Shown: positions 9,830 through 21,989, numbered from the stretch's first letter. The stretch is DNA of 64,000 nucleotides from Nicotiana tabacum (GCF_000715075.1 NC_134096.1:39133804-39197803), one strand, 5' to 3'. Made by a program: numbers and translations. The notes: generated by a model from the sequence alone, not told the origin.

Positions 9830-12764
9830 TGTCACGACCCCAAGTTTTCTCCGTAGGATATCATGACGACACCTAATTTCTGAGACTAGGTAAGCCTAAC
9901 AATATGCGAAAACATTAAATAAGAGATTAAAACTTGAACATCCCAACAATTTCTTAAATAGAATCTACCAAAAACTCAATACGCATAATCCCAAAACCTG
10001 GTGAGATTTAAGTCACAAGCTCTAGATACAGTACTGAACAATCCTATACATCACTGTCTATAAAGATGAAAAGAAATAAGGAAGGATAGGGTAAAAGGGG
10101 CTCCGAGGCCTGCGGACGCAGGCTTGTGTACCTTGAAGGCTCCAAAAGCAAGCAACTCAGCGCGCTCATACCGGGGATAATAGGATGTACTTGGATCTGC
10201 ACAAAAATATGTGCAGGAGCATAGTATGAGTACACCACAATGGTACCCAGTAAGTGCCAAGCCTAACCTCGGTAGAGTAGTGACGAGGTCAGGTCCAGGC
10301 CCTACTGGAGATAATAAGAAATAAGACAGAAGACATAATGATATAATGATAATGGCAAAGGAAGTGAAACAATAAAGAATTTACGGAAAGTTAACAACAC
10401 GGAATCAAGGCAATCAATACAACACGAAAGGGAGACAAGGATTTTACATGTTAAGGAAACAACAACCAAACAAATACAACAAATAGAGAAAAGATCAACA
10501 GGGGCACTCCGGAGGTACCGTCTCGTAGTCTAAAATCATAAAAGTAACTCACAATCTTTCCTTATATCACCGCGGGGGCCTTTAGATTTAGTTTTAAAAA
10601 TCATTTTTCCCGAAATAGCACCCCGCGTTTTAGCCCACCTTATCACACCGCATGGCTTCTAGTAGTTACTAGCCAAGCGTATCAAGCCCACCTTATCTCA
10701 CCGCATGCATTTCAATACCCATACCTTATGCCACCGCATGCGTATCAAAAATAAAAATGGCAGGGCAGAAACCTTGTGCAAATAGCAACAACAGCACGGC
10801 AGAAACTTCGTGCAAACAATAACAACAGCACGGCAGAAACCTCGTGCAAACAACCAAACAATCACCTCAACAATAACACGAATGCCAAACATAAAAACTA
10901 AGTAAAATGACATTTCACAACTTATATCTTGCCTCAGTAAAAACCACGGCCTTTGCAACTCAACACCAAACTCAACATCAAGATATTTCAAGGATAGCAA
11001 TTTCAAGTAAAGAATTCCATAGTTAAATAATGAATACGAAATTTAAAAGAAGCAAGTAATTCAACTAAACATGTAGTACAAATTGCAAATAAGAGATAAG
11101 ACAAGTAGACATGTGAAGTTAGGCTAAACATGATAACTATAACCTGCTAAAGTAACTCAAATAAAGCATGGAAAGGAAACTACGTAGCTAAAACTGTAAT
11201 TTCAACATTTAGCCAGTGTACGCACTCGTCACCTTGCGTACATAGCCTCCACATATCACAATTATCATAACAATACAAAATTCTAAGGGAATTTCCCACA
11301 CACAAGGTTAGACAAGTCACTTACCTCAAACAACGCTAAATCAATCAACTAGAAGGTCTTTCCCTCGATTTTCCAACTCTGAACGGCTCAAATCTAGCCA
11401 AAACAATTTCATACTATAAATATAACTATAGGAAACTAATTTAAATAATGAAATTATGATCTTAGCAAGGAATTGAAAAATCGCATCAAAACGTCGACCC
11501 GGGCCCGCGTCTCGGAACCCGACCAAAATTAATTTGACCTCATTTCGCCTCTCAAAACTCAAGAATTTAGTCTAAGGACTTCTACACTTTTTCCCCAATT
11601 TTAAACTCCAAAATACTAATTAAAAGATGTAATTAACAGTAGATTCATGGGAATTAATCAAAAACGAGTCAAGAATCCTTACCCCAACAATTCCTCTATT
11701 TCGCCTCAAACCGAGCTCTCAAAATCTCAAAATGAAAATGAGGCAAAACCCTAAAAAAATCACCTTTTCTGCCTAGTTACGTCGCACCTCGACCAGACTG
11801 CCACATCTACGGCTCCGCACCTGCAGAAAAATCATTGCAGGTGCGGACTTCACTTAAGCCCAAAGAAACCGCTTCTGCGGTAAAAAGGCACGCACCCGCG
11901 CATGCGCACCTATGGCTCACGCGTCGTACCTGTGCTTATGGACGTACCCGCCATCCTTTTCATCGCAATAGCGAAGCCGCTTCTGCGGAACCGTTTCCGC
12001 ACCTGCGAGCCAAGACCTAGGCTACTTTCTCCACTTCTGCGCTCCCTCACACGCACATGCGAGTCCGCACCTACGGTCATTTCCTCCGCAGGTGCGATGA
12101 CACAAGAAGCTGGAAATTTTCAGAAATTGCACAAGTCCAAATATTATCCGATATCGATCCGAATCACACATACCAACCAGTACCAAAACACCTAACGGAC
12201 CTACTCGAGGCTAAAAACCACATCAAACAAAATTCAATGAATCGCAACCCGAATTCAAGCATATGAACTATGAACTTCCAAATTCCAAAACCAACGCTGA
12301 TTCATACCGAAACAACTCCGATTGACACTAAATTTTGCACACAAGTCATATTTGACATTACAGACCTATTCCAACTTCCAAAATCGGAATCCGACCCCGA
12401 TATCAAAAAGTCCACTCCTGGTCAAACTTTCCAAAATCTTCCAACTTTCGCCAATTTACGCCGAAACGACCTACGGACCTCCAAAACAATATTCAGACTC
12501 GCTCCTAAGTCCAAACTCTCCCTACGGAGCTATTGGAGTCGTCAAAACTCCATTTCGGAGTCATGTTCATATAAGTCAAACTACGATCAACTTCTACGAC
12601 TTAAACTTCCAACTTAGGGACTATGTGTCCCATTTCACTCTGAAACTCATCCTAAACCAAAATCAAACACCCCGGCGAGTCACGTAACCACAATATAATA
12701 TAGAGGAAGCATAAATTAAGGGATCGGTGCTACAATACTCAAAACGAACGGACGGGTCATTACA
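9830..12764 (-). repeat. 5' LTR of chromovirus A
   Basis: On the minus strand it begins TGTAATGACCCGTCC at 12764 and ends GGGGTCGTGACA at 9830, 2,935 bp. It contains a tandem repeat of about 37 bp based on CACGGCAGAAACCTCGTGC (three copies, 10757-10855), repeated ACCTTATxxCACCGCATG boxes (10637-10740), and a CpG-rich array (11770-12110). LTR fragment G at 52.5-55.2 kb has the same head and the same internal order. No gene is supported inside it. Confidence 0.75.
11770..12110 (-). repeat. CpG-rich GCACCTGCGG / CTTCTGCGG array inside LTR A
   Basis: Short units such as GCACCTGCAG, CTTCTGCGG, TCCGCACCTGCG and ACATGCGAG recur every 20-40 bp on an otherwise AT-rich background. The same kind of array is found in LTR G (54290-54590), about 650-950 bp from the LTR start in both. 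It could be a regulatory or heavily methylated part of the LTR; no function can be read from sequence. Confidence 0.5.
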
Positions 12765-13794
12765 AGTAGAGAATCTCAATAAGATCAAGCACATGACTTA
12801 TGACTTATAAAGAGAATATATATCCTCTTGAAAATGAGTTATCTTTAACTTATATTGACTAATATTGCTCTTTGACATGTTGGTAGCATATTTTTGCTGC
12901 ATTATTCCCAAAATGAAAAAATCTACTCGTTCTTTTTGGTTTGGACTAAATCTTTGAATCGGTAGCACTACTTTCCAAAAGGAACAATAAGGTCTTAAAT
13001 CAATATTCCAGAATACCACGAATAACATGAAAGACACTTTTCATCAATGGGATTACCAATCTTATCGTTCCAAGACATATGTGTTTGCCACTATATTTTG
13101 CCTACTCTACTGTATCTTTAAACATTAGATTTGACCCTCCTAAATGTTTAAGGTTTCAAGAAAAAGAAAAAAAAAAGACATGTTTATTATTGATACACTT
13201 AAAGTTTATACTACTACCCAATTAAATTAAACAAAAGAGATTACAGTTACACCTTGGCTCAAAGCATACACCTAAAGTTGATTGCTTTTCCTGATAAAGA
13301 ATAAAGGTCAATCAACAATCAAAAGGAAATTCAACCAAAAAAAGAAAAATACATGAAGGAGACATTGGAAGGATTAACACGTTGGCATGGAAAACTATAA
13401 AGAGAAGAAACAAAATAGAACTGTGTAATTGGAATACCTTTGAGTTGAATTCTTACCATTTAAATAAAACACAAGAAACTTACCGCTTGTTTGAGTGGTT
13501 GTTACATATCGTTTTGTAATTGTATCGTATTGTATTATGTTATATTGTATCGTTTGATAAATATAAAGTAATTATATTCATAAAATAAAATAATTCATTT
13601 TGTTAAGCGTGTCACCCAGGAAACCACAGTTTCTAAATATAATATAAAGAATTTTCCTCCACATGACTACAACCGTGCCAACTTAAAATACTACAAGCTG
13701 AAAATGGAACACTTCAAATATCAGATAGTTTAATATTGCAACACACTAAAAGTAAAAGCATTCGTTCTTTTCATCAGTAATTCTTTTACCACAA
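12765..13794. other. Intergenic AT-rich DNA
   Basis: No coding signal was found. At 13490-13560 there is a TTGTATCGTATTGTATT-type stretch reminiscent of one end of a Solanaceae MITE, but no partner end or target duplication was found. Confidence 0.4.
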
Positions 13795-13796
13795 CA

Positions 13797-13925
13797 ATCC
13801 AGTTTCTGATAGAAACTTGACTCCCTTCCTTCAAGAACTCCACACCTTGCTCTTGGGGTGACTCGAACTCACAATCTCTTGGTTGTAAGTAAAGGGTGTT
13901 CACCACTAGAGCAACTCTCGTTCGT
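13797..13925 (-). mobile_element. TS-type SINE relic
   Basis: The minus strand matches the head of the SINE at 4171: GAGTTGCTCTAGTGGTGAACACC, the B box GAGTTCGAGTCACCCC, then GAGTTCTTGAAGG and CTATCAGAAAC. The middle and tail (GGGGTAAGGTCTGCG) are missing. It is 3'-truncated in SINE orientation and more diverged than the copy at 4171. No target duplication was found. Confidence 0.7.
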
Positions 13926-14307
13926 ATATCCTTTTGACATATATAAATGTTGAAGATTTTTAAGGGAAATAAAAGAAAATGAAAGAAGAAGACAAATACA
14001 CGTATATTCTTTATAATCAGATGCTGCGTACTGACACAAAAAGAGAATTTTCGAGATGGGAACCGTGACTCTTCACAAATTCTTTTAGCCAATTCATCTC
14101 CAATATTCTTTAGCGTACGTGCTACTATTTTTCTCCATTTTATTTAACTCCTACAAAGTCACCAAGTTGTATGTTAGAGCTGGTTTAGAATAAAAAGGAT
14201 GTAAAATGAAGTTGAAAATGTAGGTGCAATACATAACTCTACAAAGTTGGATAACAAAGTTTGGAGGAAAACTTATATAGATGACATGACAATGTGTCAA
14301 AGTCTAA

Positions 14308-14808
14308 GCTCCGTTTGGATATAGATATTTTCTACTTTTTTTTCAAAAAACAAAATTGAAAACATTGTTTATTCATAAAATTTGATCAGTTCTAAAAATA
14401 AATTGTAGAAAAAATTTCAAGTTCAAAAAACTTGATTTTGGCGAGTTTTTTAATGTATTTTTTTTCCATTCACAAAATTTTAACTTTTTTAATTAAAATG
14501 CATGTCGAAACCAGTGGCGGATCCAGGTTGGCATTTATGGGTGCTTAACCATCCATTACTTTTGACCATATGTAGTAAATTTGCATAGGCAATTATAAAA
14601 ACACATACGTAAATATTGAGTGAGCACCCACAATTAAACTCCCCTTTTCTCTTCTTTTGGAATTTTTATCGATTAGCATCTATAACTTTAAAATCCTGAA
14701 TCTGCCACTTGTCGAAACACAATTTCAACTTCTAAAAATTATTTTTTAACATAACTTTAAAAATTTATTTTTTGAAGTTTTAACTAAATCTATGTCCACA
14801 CGCCTAGT
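14308..14808. mobile_element. MITE-like repeat, interrupted
   Basis: The left end CCGTTTGGATATAGATATTTT and the right end (reverse complement GCGTGTGGACATAGATTTAG) form an imperfect terminal inverted repeat; the interior is AT-rich. It is split by the 198-bp element at 14512-14709. No convincing target duplication was found, so the superfamily is open. Confidence 0.45.
14512..14709. mobile_element. Small Mutator-type MITE with 9-bp target duplication
   Basis: A 198-bp element whose ends, AGTGGCGGATCCAGG and (reverse complement) AGTGGCAGATTCAGG, pair at 13 of 15 positions. It is flanked by the perfect 9-bp duplication TGTCGAAAC (14503-14511 and 14710-14718). A 9-bp duplication is the usual mark of Mutator-like transposition. 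It lies inside the older MITE-like repeat. A relative with the same CAG(T/A)GGCGGA start is at 48941. Confidence 0.75.
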
Positions 14809-15136
14809 GAGTCTGGTAAAACAATCAATACACATGGGCTGCACTACCTTATTTTAGATACCTTGAGAAATGATAAGAAAATATAAGTAAATATTCATAT
14901 TCAAAATAAAATATCTCAAGTCGAGCCCAGTTATTAACGATTTTATCTATGACATCTCTTTACCTTTTCAAAAACTAATTAAAATTTGTTTCTATATACA
15001 ATGTATCTTTACATCAACTACCTTATGAGTTCCTTCAGGAGGGCAAAGTACTATATATGTAAAAAATTATTATGTTTATCGGAATATTTGTTCGATACCA
15101 TTATATGGAAATTCAACAATCAATTGATGACAGATA

Positions 15137-15791
15137 TGTTTAACCAAAAATAGTTTTTGTCATCAAAGTCAATAGCAAAAAAAATCGGGTTTCTAATAAC
15201 CAAGTTTATTTCACTTTTTCAAAAATAAAAGAACAAAATAAGAGAGTAAAAAAGCAATTGAAATTTATTATTCAATAAACGAGAGAAAGAGAAATCTTAT
15301 TGATGAACGTTGTTTCCTCCCAAAAATTGTGGACAATATTCTCCAATCAAATAGAGATATAAAGTAAAAGACTGATTGCATATATTCGTGAATATTCTGA
15401 TGATCGTACAAAATAAAGTAAGGACCTTCATATAAGGATACAAAGATGAAACGGTTTTTCCTCACTTAATTCTTGCATGTTACTACCATTAATTGCTTGT
15501 TACTAAAATTACTCGTAACGGTTATGGCAGTAATAGGTGATCGCGCGTAATAAGGGATTATGTTGATTCTCTTTCCATATTCGTAATTGTTCATGAACCT
15601 TCCCTTTTTTATCGCCTCCATGCATCTCGTGCCTATTTCTTCTTTCCTAGTTGTTAGATATTGTTCCTTCTTATGTAAATTTTGTGGGTATTTTAACTGT
15701 GCCTCATCATTCTTATTTATTAACTTGATATAAATGCCACTTGTCACCATATCATTAATCCACGTGTCATGCATATTTTTCCACCAATATA
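15137..15791 (-). repeat. 3' LTR of Tat element C
   Basis: This 655-bp segment matches 25085-25738 nearly base for base along most of its length (for example TTTCACTTTTTCAAAAATAA, AATAGAGATATAAAGTAAAAG). On the minus strand it starts at 15791 (TATATTGG, the expected TG mutated to TA) just after a purine tract GAAAGTGGGAGGAC at 15795-15810, and ends AACA at 15137. The flanking bases AGATA (15132-15136) match AGATC (25739-25743) at 4 of 5, the remnant of the target duplication. Confidence 0.88.
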
Positions 15792-16058
15792 GATAGTCCT
15801 CCCACTTTCTGAATATTCTCAACTGAATATTCGGAAAGTGGTAAGTTTATTTATGTCAGGAATGTCTTGCTGCTTCTTCCCAACATAATTATGTTTTCTT
15901 CAGAAGCGAAGAGACGTACGTCCTTTCTATTTAATGCTCGGGTTATGTGTCCTGTTATGATTGGCTCTGTAGTTTATAGCTTCTTTTTAGGGTTTTTTGT
16001 GGATGGTTAGTTCGAAGTGACGGTTCCATGATGATGGTTCATAGTGACTGTTCTCCCG

Positions 16059-16066
16059 TATAAATA
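16059..16066 (+). promoter_or_regulatory. TATA box of the antisense gene in element C
   Basis: TATAAATA lies 101 bp before the ATG at 16167 in a pyrimidine-rich leader (TTTTCTTCTTCTATCTTGC), a normal plant core-promoter layout. It lies between the 3' LTR and the antisense gene, and on the strand opposite to gag-pol. That suggests a promoter independent of the LTR. Confidence 0.5.
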
Positions 16067-16166
16067 CCTCATTACCTATCACCCAAAATTTTCTTCTTCT
16101 ATCTTGCATTCATAACCAAACTTCTTTTGCAATTTTTCTCCTTTCTTCGTGCTTTCACCATTAAAA

Positions 16167-18825
16167 ATGACTTTTCGTTCTTCGAACCCCTCTTCATCTT
16201 CAGACCCGCGTAACACAATCATTGTGGATGAGCTTCCCCCTTCTTTTGCCTCAGTTAGGAGTAGGAGAGGTGGTAGACTTCATAGCTTGGGTTCTTTGTC
16301 AAGTCGTAGCTCTACTCCTTCCTAGAAGAAAATTTCAAAGCCTTCTTCTTCTAAAGCCAAAACTCCACCAACCCCTAGATCCTCCTCTAGGAGTAAGGAC
16401 CAAAACGAAGCGTTGCAGGAGCATGTTGTTTCTGAAATTATTCCTCGGGATTTCTCTTTTAAATCGGACAGTAAGGAATTAAAAAACAAGTTTCTTCCAT
16501 TGCAACACTTAATCTTGCCGATCATTACCCTACTTTAATCACCGATGACCTTCTTCCTCTAGTTCGTCGTGAATGCCATTAGAAATCTAATTTTCCTGTG
16601 GTAGTTCCTAGTGTTGATGAACGAATAACCTTTTATCGTGAAGGTTATTCGTTTGTTTATATTTATTCTTTCACCTTAGTATTCAACTCACCTATTGACC
16701 CAGTGATCATTGAGTTTTGTCGTTATTTCAATGTGTGTCTTGGTCAGATAGGCCCGATAGTGTCGACGACAGTAGCTTGCCTTCATTATTTATCAAACTT
16801 GGTTTCAGCCCCCCTTTACTTTTCAGCACTTACTCCATCTGTATTCTTCAAAGCTATTTCACGAAGGTGTCTTTTCTCTTGTGGCGAGAAGCAAGAGAGT
16901 TTTAGTCAGCCCTGAAGATGATCGTGACTGTGGCTGGTACGCCTAGTTCGTGACTGTTCCCACTCGTGATTTGGTGGGAGATGAAAATATATTTTTCCCT
17001 AAGAAGAGGAACTTTGCACACGAGTATATCTTGCTATCACTTTCTTTTCTTTTATAATTTCGATTTCCTCATTCATTTCTTCCGTACATCTCAGCAATCA
17101 TGCAAGTTTTTGTTGAATTTCCCCACTTTCGTGATTGGTAAGAAAAGATGTTGGTTGCTGCCCCTATGGAATAGAGATCGTGAAAATTTCTTTCTAAAAT
17201 ATTTAGGGGGAAAGTAAAAACCCATAGTATTTTACCTTACCGTATTCCCCCCTTTTTTATAACTTTTCTTATTATGACCATTTTTCGTTACTCTTAAGTT
17301 TTGATGTCTGTGGCATTCGTCCCGCCTCTGCTCCGGCTGCTAGGCTTTCTGTTAGCACAACCCAAGAACAAATTTTGAGTGTGTCCTCTTCAAAGAAGAA
17401 GAACAGTGAAACCCACGCCTTCGATGAAGAAGAAAAAGAATATAATAGAGATGGCTCTCTAGTGAAGAAGCCACGAGTTAGGAGATGTATGGTTTTAGAT
17501 GATGAAGCCATCGTTCCTCAAGATCCACCTTCAGGTCCCATGCATTTCAAACTTATTGATCAATCCGAGAGTGTCCATTTGGACATCTCAGAAGATGAAG
17601 ATATTGACCATTCTGGTAATCCCTCCTCAAGTCATATTGATACACTCTTCACTCAAGAATTTTAGGGTAAAGAAGATTTTGGCCCTATTTTTTAAGAGCC
17701 ACCCCTTGCTACCTTTCCAATGACCCCCGTCATTCCTGCTGTTAACCCTCTTTTTTTTTTTGCTACCATACATGCGGCTATTTTTACCACCGCACCTATT
17801 CCTACTCCCCGTGAAGAGGCATGAAGCAGGTGTTGATTGAAGTCCCCGATAAAGGAAATTTATTAAAGAAGTCTAGCCAAGTTGTGGTGTGGTTAAAACC
17901 ATTTATATGCCCCTTGGAGAGGAAAAAGCTCGAGTCTCACAGCTCTTTAACTTTAATGAATGATGTTATTCATTCTTCCCTTAAGGTATCTTCCTCTTCT
18001 CTTATGTTTCCTCTTTTCCTTCTAAGTTTATAACCTTTCTACCTTGCTTTTTTGCAGATTAATTTAACAGGCATGGAGTTGATGAGAAGAATATCTTGGA
18101 CTGAGCATCAAGTGGAAGAGTTGCGTACAGAGGCTAATAATTGGAAGGAGCAATTCGAAAGCCTTCAACTTGAGAAAGATGCCCTTGCTGAAGAAAAAGG
18201 GGCTTTGGAGTAGTAGTTCAAAATTATAACTGCCGAATTGGTAGTTTCGAAGGCTTCTTCCAATTAAGTTGAAAAAGATAAAGATAGACTGGAATCCTCC
18301 TTTGTTGAGCAGCACTCCAAGGCCATTGAGGAGATTAGGAGCTTAGAAGAACTTTTAAATCAGAAGGAGGTGTACACTGGCGATCTAGTTCAGAAGCTCG
18401 CTCAAGCTCAAGAAGTTCTCCGTCCTTCTGTTGATAAAGTTAAGTTCCTCGAGGATAGTCTTGAACCTTTGAAGGCATCCTATGAAGATTCAAAAGTTGA
18501 AAAAGAAGACCTGAGGGCAGAGATAGAGCAACTGGAGAAAGATTATGAAGCTCTTGAAGACAAACTAACACTTGATGTTAGTTGGAATTTTTTTAACACC
18601 CGTCTAGAAACTTTTATCGAGGCTAATCGAGAGAGTTTTGACCTCGAGGATGCGATTGCCAACGCCAAAGAGGTAATTGAAGATACTCAGCAACGCCAAA
18701 GTTTTTCTAAACCCGAGGATGAAAGTTTCAAATATGATAAAGACGGTCTCATGGCTGACCAAGCTGATTACCAACTTTCGTCTTCTCAAGTTGATCTTTC
18801 CACCCCTACTGATGATGCTCCTTAG
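16167..18825 (+). pseudogene. Antisense accessory gene of element C: N-terminal 'gypsy-type transposon' domain plus coiled coil
   Basis: Lies between integrase and the 3' LTR on the strand opposite to the polyprotein, converging with it. It starts at ATG 16167 with a Ser/Arg-rich leader (SSNPSSSSDPR). It continues with the domain shared with element D (FTLVFNSPIDPVIIEFCRYF, VCLGQIGPIVSTTVACLHYL at 16680-16790; DDRDCGWYA at 16918-16945), an acidic Ser-rich middle (17370-17665), and a coiled-coil tail (18370-18720, heptads rich in Leu, Glu and Lys) ending at the TAG 18823-18825. An intron of 72 bp (17986-18057, AAG|GTATC to TTTTTTGCAG) keeps the frame. Stops at about 16323, 18211-18216 and 18268 and frame changes near 16490 and 16880 show decay. 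The domain recalls Pfam Transposase_28 from memory of family patterns; no search was run. Confidence 0.7.
17986..18057 (+). other. Intron of the antisense gene in element C
   Basis: Donor AAG|GTATCT and acceptor TTTTTTGCAG|AT, preceded by a T-rich tract. Length 72 bp, typical of plants. The downstream exon carries the coiled coil in the same reading frame as the exon upstream. Confidence 0.6.
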
Positions 18826-19741
18826 TTGTTAATCCTTTACTTTAGAAATTTTCTTTTGTTGGTGATTATGAAATATATTTTTTTCTTTTGCTTGAATTTG
18901 ATTTTGGGAAACTTTTCCTTCCCTGTTTTTTGGATATTAATACTAATATCGTTTCGTTGCATATTTCTTATTGTGCTTTATGCTCTTAAGTTTTTGAGCC
19001 TTTACTTGCATCTGAAATGCTTTTAATAAATCGCGTCTTAATATGCACAGGAATTTTTATAAAGGCCCTTTTATATTAACAACACTAATGGAGATGACAT
19101 CTCATATTCATATTGGTGTAAAGATATAAATATGAAGTAATTTGAAGAAGTGTTTTTTAACTTTCAAACAAATATTTATGTACAATATTTTCATAACTTC
19201 TTTCTTTTTAGCAGGTCTACAAGTACGAGTACGTTTATTTTGTGACTAAAATTATGGCCTTAACCTAAAAGCTTGTGGGAGTTTTTTGCGGGTTCTTCAA
19301 CTCTTTACTTCCCATTCCTTCTACGAGCTTGAAAATTTTGACATTTTCTTTAAGGTTTTTCCTTTGGCTAACTATATTTTAGTGGTGTATGTCTTATTCC
19401 TTTGCGTACTTATTCATATGCATAATCCCCCCAGTGTTTAAGCGTTGAAGCATGAAAACCTGAACACTGAATCAACTCCTTTCTTTGGTCCTTTCCCTGA
19501 AAAAGGAAACACACACGGGACTCGAAGGTAACATTTTAGATGATGACTGCTTAACCCTTTCCATCAGAATTATTGTAACCTAGACCGAGCATAATTAAGT
19601 ATTTTGCATGTCTTTCGGGTCTAATATCATCATCTGGTATGGGCTAGCTTTCTGCCTATCATCTAAAATGGTTAGTAAAACTTAATTGAACAAAGTAAAA
19701 AAATAAACTTTTAGCATACCTGATTGTGGGCACTCGCATTC
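18826..19741. other. Non-coding spacer between the two convergent genes of element C
   Basis: The spacer between the antisense gene's stop (18825) and the polyprotein's stop (19742) is AT-rich and has no coding signal on either strand. It must hold the 3' untranslated and termination signals of both converging transcription units. Confidence 0.5.
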
Positions 19742-20830
19742 TCAAAAGTAATATTTCTTCAAGTGAACTGCAGTCCAATGGGATGGTAACACCTTGTCGT
19801 CCATAGTCTCTAATTCATATGCTCTTTTTTTCCCGCAATACCTTTAACTCAATATGGGCCTTCCCAATTTAGACTCAATTTCTCTACATTTGTCATGTGT
19901 GTTGATTGAAACACCTTTCTTTTTTACGACAAAGTCCCCAATCTTGAAATATCTCAGGTTTGCCTTCCTGTTGAAATATCGTTCAATCCTCTACTTTTAT
20001 GCTGCCATCCGAACTAAAGTTTCCTCCCTTCTTTCTTCTGTCAAATCTAAATTCGTACGAAACTCTTCCTCATTTTATGCTTTATTTGCATACGTGTACC
20101 CCGTACTTGGTTCTCTTATTTCCACTGGAATTAAGGCCTTTGTTCCATAAACAAGCAAAAATGGTGTTTCTGCCATACTTATTTTCGTCGTTGTTCGGTA
20201 ATCCTGTAGCATCCCAGGTAGTACTTCAGACCACCTGCCTTTTGATTCTTCTAATCGCTTCTTTATATTATTGATAATAATTTTATTTGTCGACTCGGCT
20301 TGTCCATTAGCTACGGGATAATAAGGTGCTGAAGTAATTCATTTAATTTTCTAACTTTTGAAAAAATCAGTAACTTTCGCACCCACAAACTTCTACCCAT
20401 TATCGCAAACGATTTCTTTTGGGACTCCAAACCGACATATTATACTTCCCCAAATGAAATCGATAACTTCCTTTTCTCGTACCTGTTTGAAGGCACCTGC
20501 CTCTACCCATTTTGAAAAATAATCGGTTAAAATTAATAGAAACTGTACTTTTCCAGGTGCTTGAGGTAAAGGACATACGATATTCATCCCCCACTTCATA
20601 AATGGCCATAGTGATATGATTGAATGGAGAAACTCCGCCGGTCGATGCATATTATTTGCATAACGTTGAAATTATCGCACTTTGTTACAAATTTATTTCT
20701 CCAATCCCAAGTTAAATTATTGAAATTTACCTCATTTTTGATTTGATCAAGGGCTAAATGAAACAAATGCACCACAATTGCATTTTATGCGCTTGACACA
20801 TCAGTCACGGATCCCAAATCTGCTAACGCA
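19742..20830 (-). pseudogene. Tat element C: integrase
   Basis: Reading down from about 20800, the core has WPFMKWGMNIVCPLPQAPG (second position of the usual MDIVGP changed), LILTDYFSKWVEAG with the first catalytic Asp, and GVPKEIVCDNG with the second. Decay follows. The C-terminal part ends HWTAVHLKKYYF and a TGA at 19742-19744, matching the end of element D's pol (NNWNVAHLKRYYC). This C-terminus without a chromodomain fits the Tat lineage. Confidence 0.75.
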
Positions 20831-21260
20831 TTGGCTTCTGCATTTTCTTTCCTGGTTATTTGGACAGCTTTTCAAGTCAGAAACTGCCTTATTAACTCTC
20901 GTACCTTTTTAAGATATTGTTGCATTCACGTCTCTCTTGCCACGTAATTTCCTTGCATTTGATTTACTACCAGCTGCGAGTCACTTTTGATTTTTATTTA
21001 TTCAATCTCAAGCTCTCTCGCGAGTTCCAAACCTGCAACCACGGCTTCATACTCTGCCTCATTATTAGTAATTGGATAACACTTTATTGCTTGTCTTATA
21101 ATCTCTCCCGAAGGTGAAATTAAAATAATTCCCAAACCTGCTCCTTTGACATTTGAGGACCCATCGGTATATAAGGTTCAAGTCCCCAGATTAGACCCGA
21201 TGAATACTCGTACCTCTTTTTCGGCTTCAGGAACTAGATTCGAACTGAAATCTGCTACAA
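20831..21260 (-). pseudogene. Tat element C: second (archaeal-type) RNase H
   Basis: A second RNase H follows the normal one: LYTDGSSNVKGAGLGIIL (Asp), NNEAEYEAVVAGLELA (Glu) and KSDSQLVVNQMQG (Asp) can be read between 21180 and 20940. A duplicated 'aRNH' domain between RNase H and integrase is the hallmark of Tat-clade Ty3/gypsy elements. Stops interrupt it (the usual Trp before LYTDG, and after LEIE). Confidence 0.75.
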
Positions 21261-21337
21261 AATCTGCTAAAATCTGAGATTTTATGGCAGTTCTAGGCTG
21301 ATAGATAGATAATGTCATATTCACTAAGCTCTATGGA

Positions 21338-21989
21338 TCATTTAGCTAACCTCCCTGATAACTCTTGCTTGTGTAATACATTCCTAAGCGGGAAAGCAGT
21401 TATAACAGAAATAGGATGATATTGAAAATAGGGTCGTAACTTTCTTGATGCCATTATCAATGCTAATGCAAGTTTCTCTAAATGAGGATACTGTATCTCG
21501 ACATCTAATAAGGATTTGCTAACATAATAAATTAGAGATTGCTTACCCTTGTCTTCACGCACTAGCACCACGCTTACTGCCACTTCTGATACAGCTAGGT
21601 AAACAAGTAATCTTTCTTCATTCCTTGGTTTTGCTAACATGGGCAGTTTTGACAAGTACGACTTCAAATCCTTTAAAGTTTGTTGACATTCGTTAGTCCA
21701 TTCAAATTGATTTTGCTCTTTCAATATTGAAAAGAATTTAAAGCATTTTTCTGAAGATTTGGATATAAATCTCCCTAAAGCTGCTACTCTACATGTTAAC
21801 CTTTGTACCTCTTTTTTTTGCAAGTACATCGGCCATTTCCTCGATCGCTTTGATTTGAGCGGGATTCACTTCGATGCCCCTTCTAGAAACAAGAAACCCT
21901 AAAGATTTACATGAAGCGACGCAAAAGGTGCACTTCTCCGGGTTTAACTTCATGTTATACTTGCGAATAATTTTGAAGGTTTCACTCAA
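21338..21989 (-). pseudogene. Tat element C: RT connection and first RNase H
   Basis: 21989 downward: NMKLNPEKCTFCVASCKSLG and VSRRGIEVNPAQIKAIEEM (RT thumb and connection). A frame change near 21800 follows, then RNase H with LVYLAVSEVAVSVVLVRED, LIYYVSKSLLDVE and YPHLEKLALALIMASRKLR. The first catalytic Asp of Ty3 RNase H is not where expected (LAVSEVAVS), as is common in Tat elements that gained the second RNase H. Confidence 0.8.

Noticed and set aside
9019..9856. Plus-strand open frames across gag of element A
   Set aside because: Shadows of the GC-rich minus-strand gag, which has the zinc knuckle and matrix features.
11835..12687. Several overlapping plus-strand open frames
   Set aside because: They lie antisense within LTR A, rich in CpG array or ordinary LTR text; the equivalent region of LTR G does not keep these frames.
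13730..14092. 120-codon minus-strand open frame
   Set aside because: It spans a SINE relic (QPRDCEFESPQEQG comes from the tRNA-like head) and flanking AT-rich DNA.
18826..19026. Hydrophobic 66-codon open frame after the antisense gene
   Set aside because: T-rich 3' region read as Phe/Leu; directly follows a stop and has no start context.
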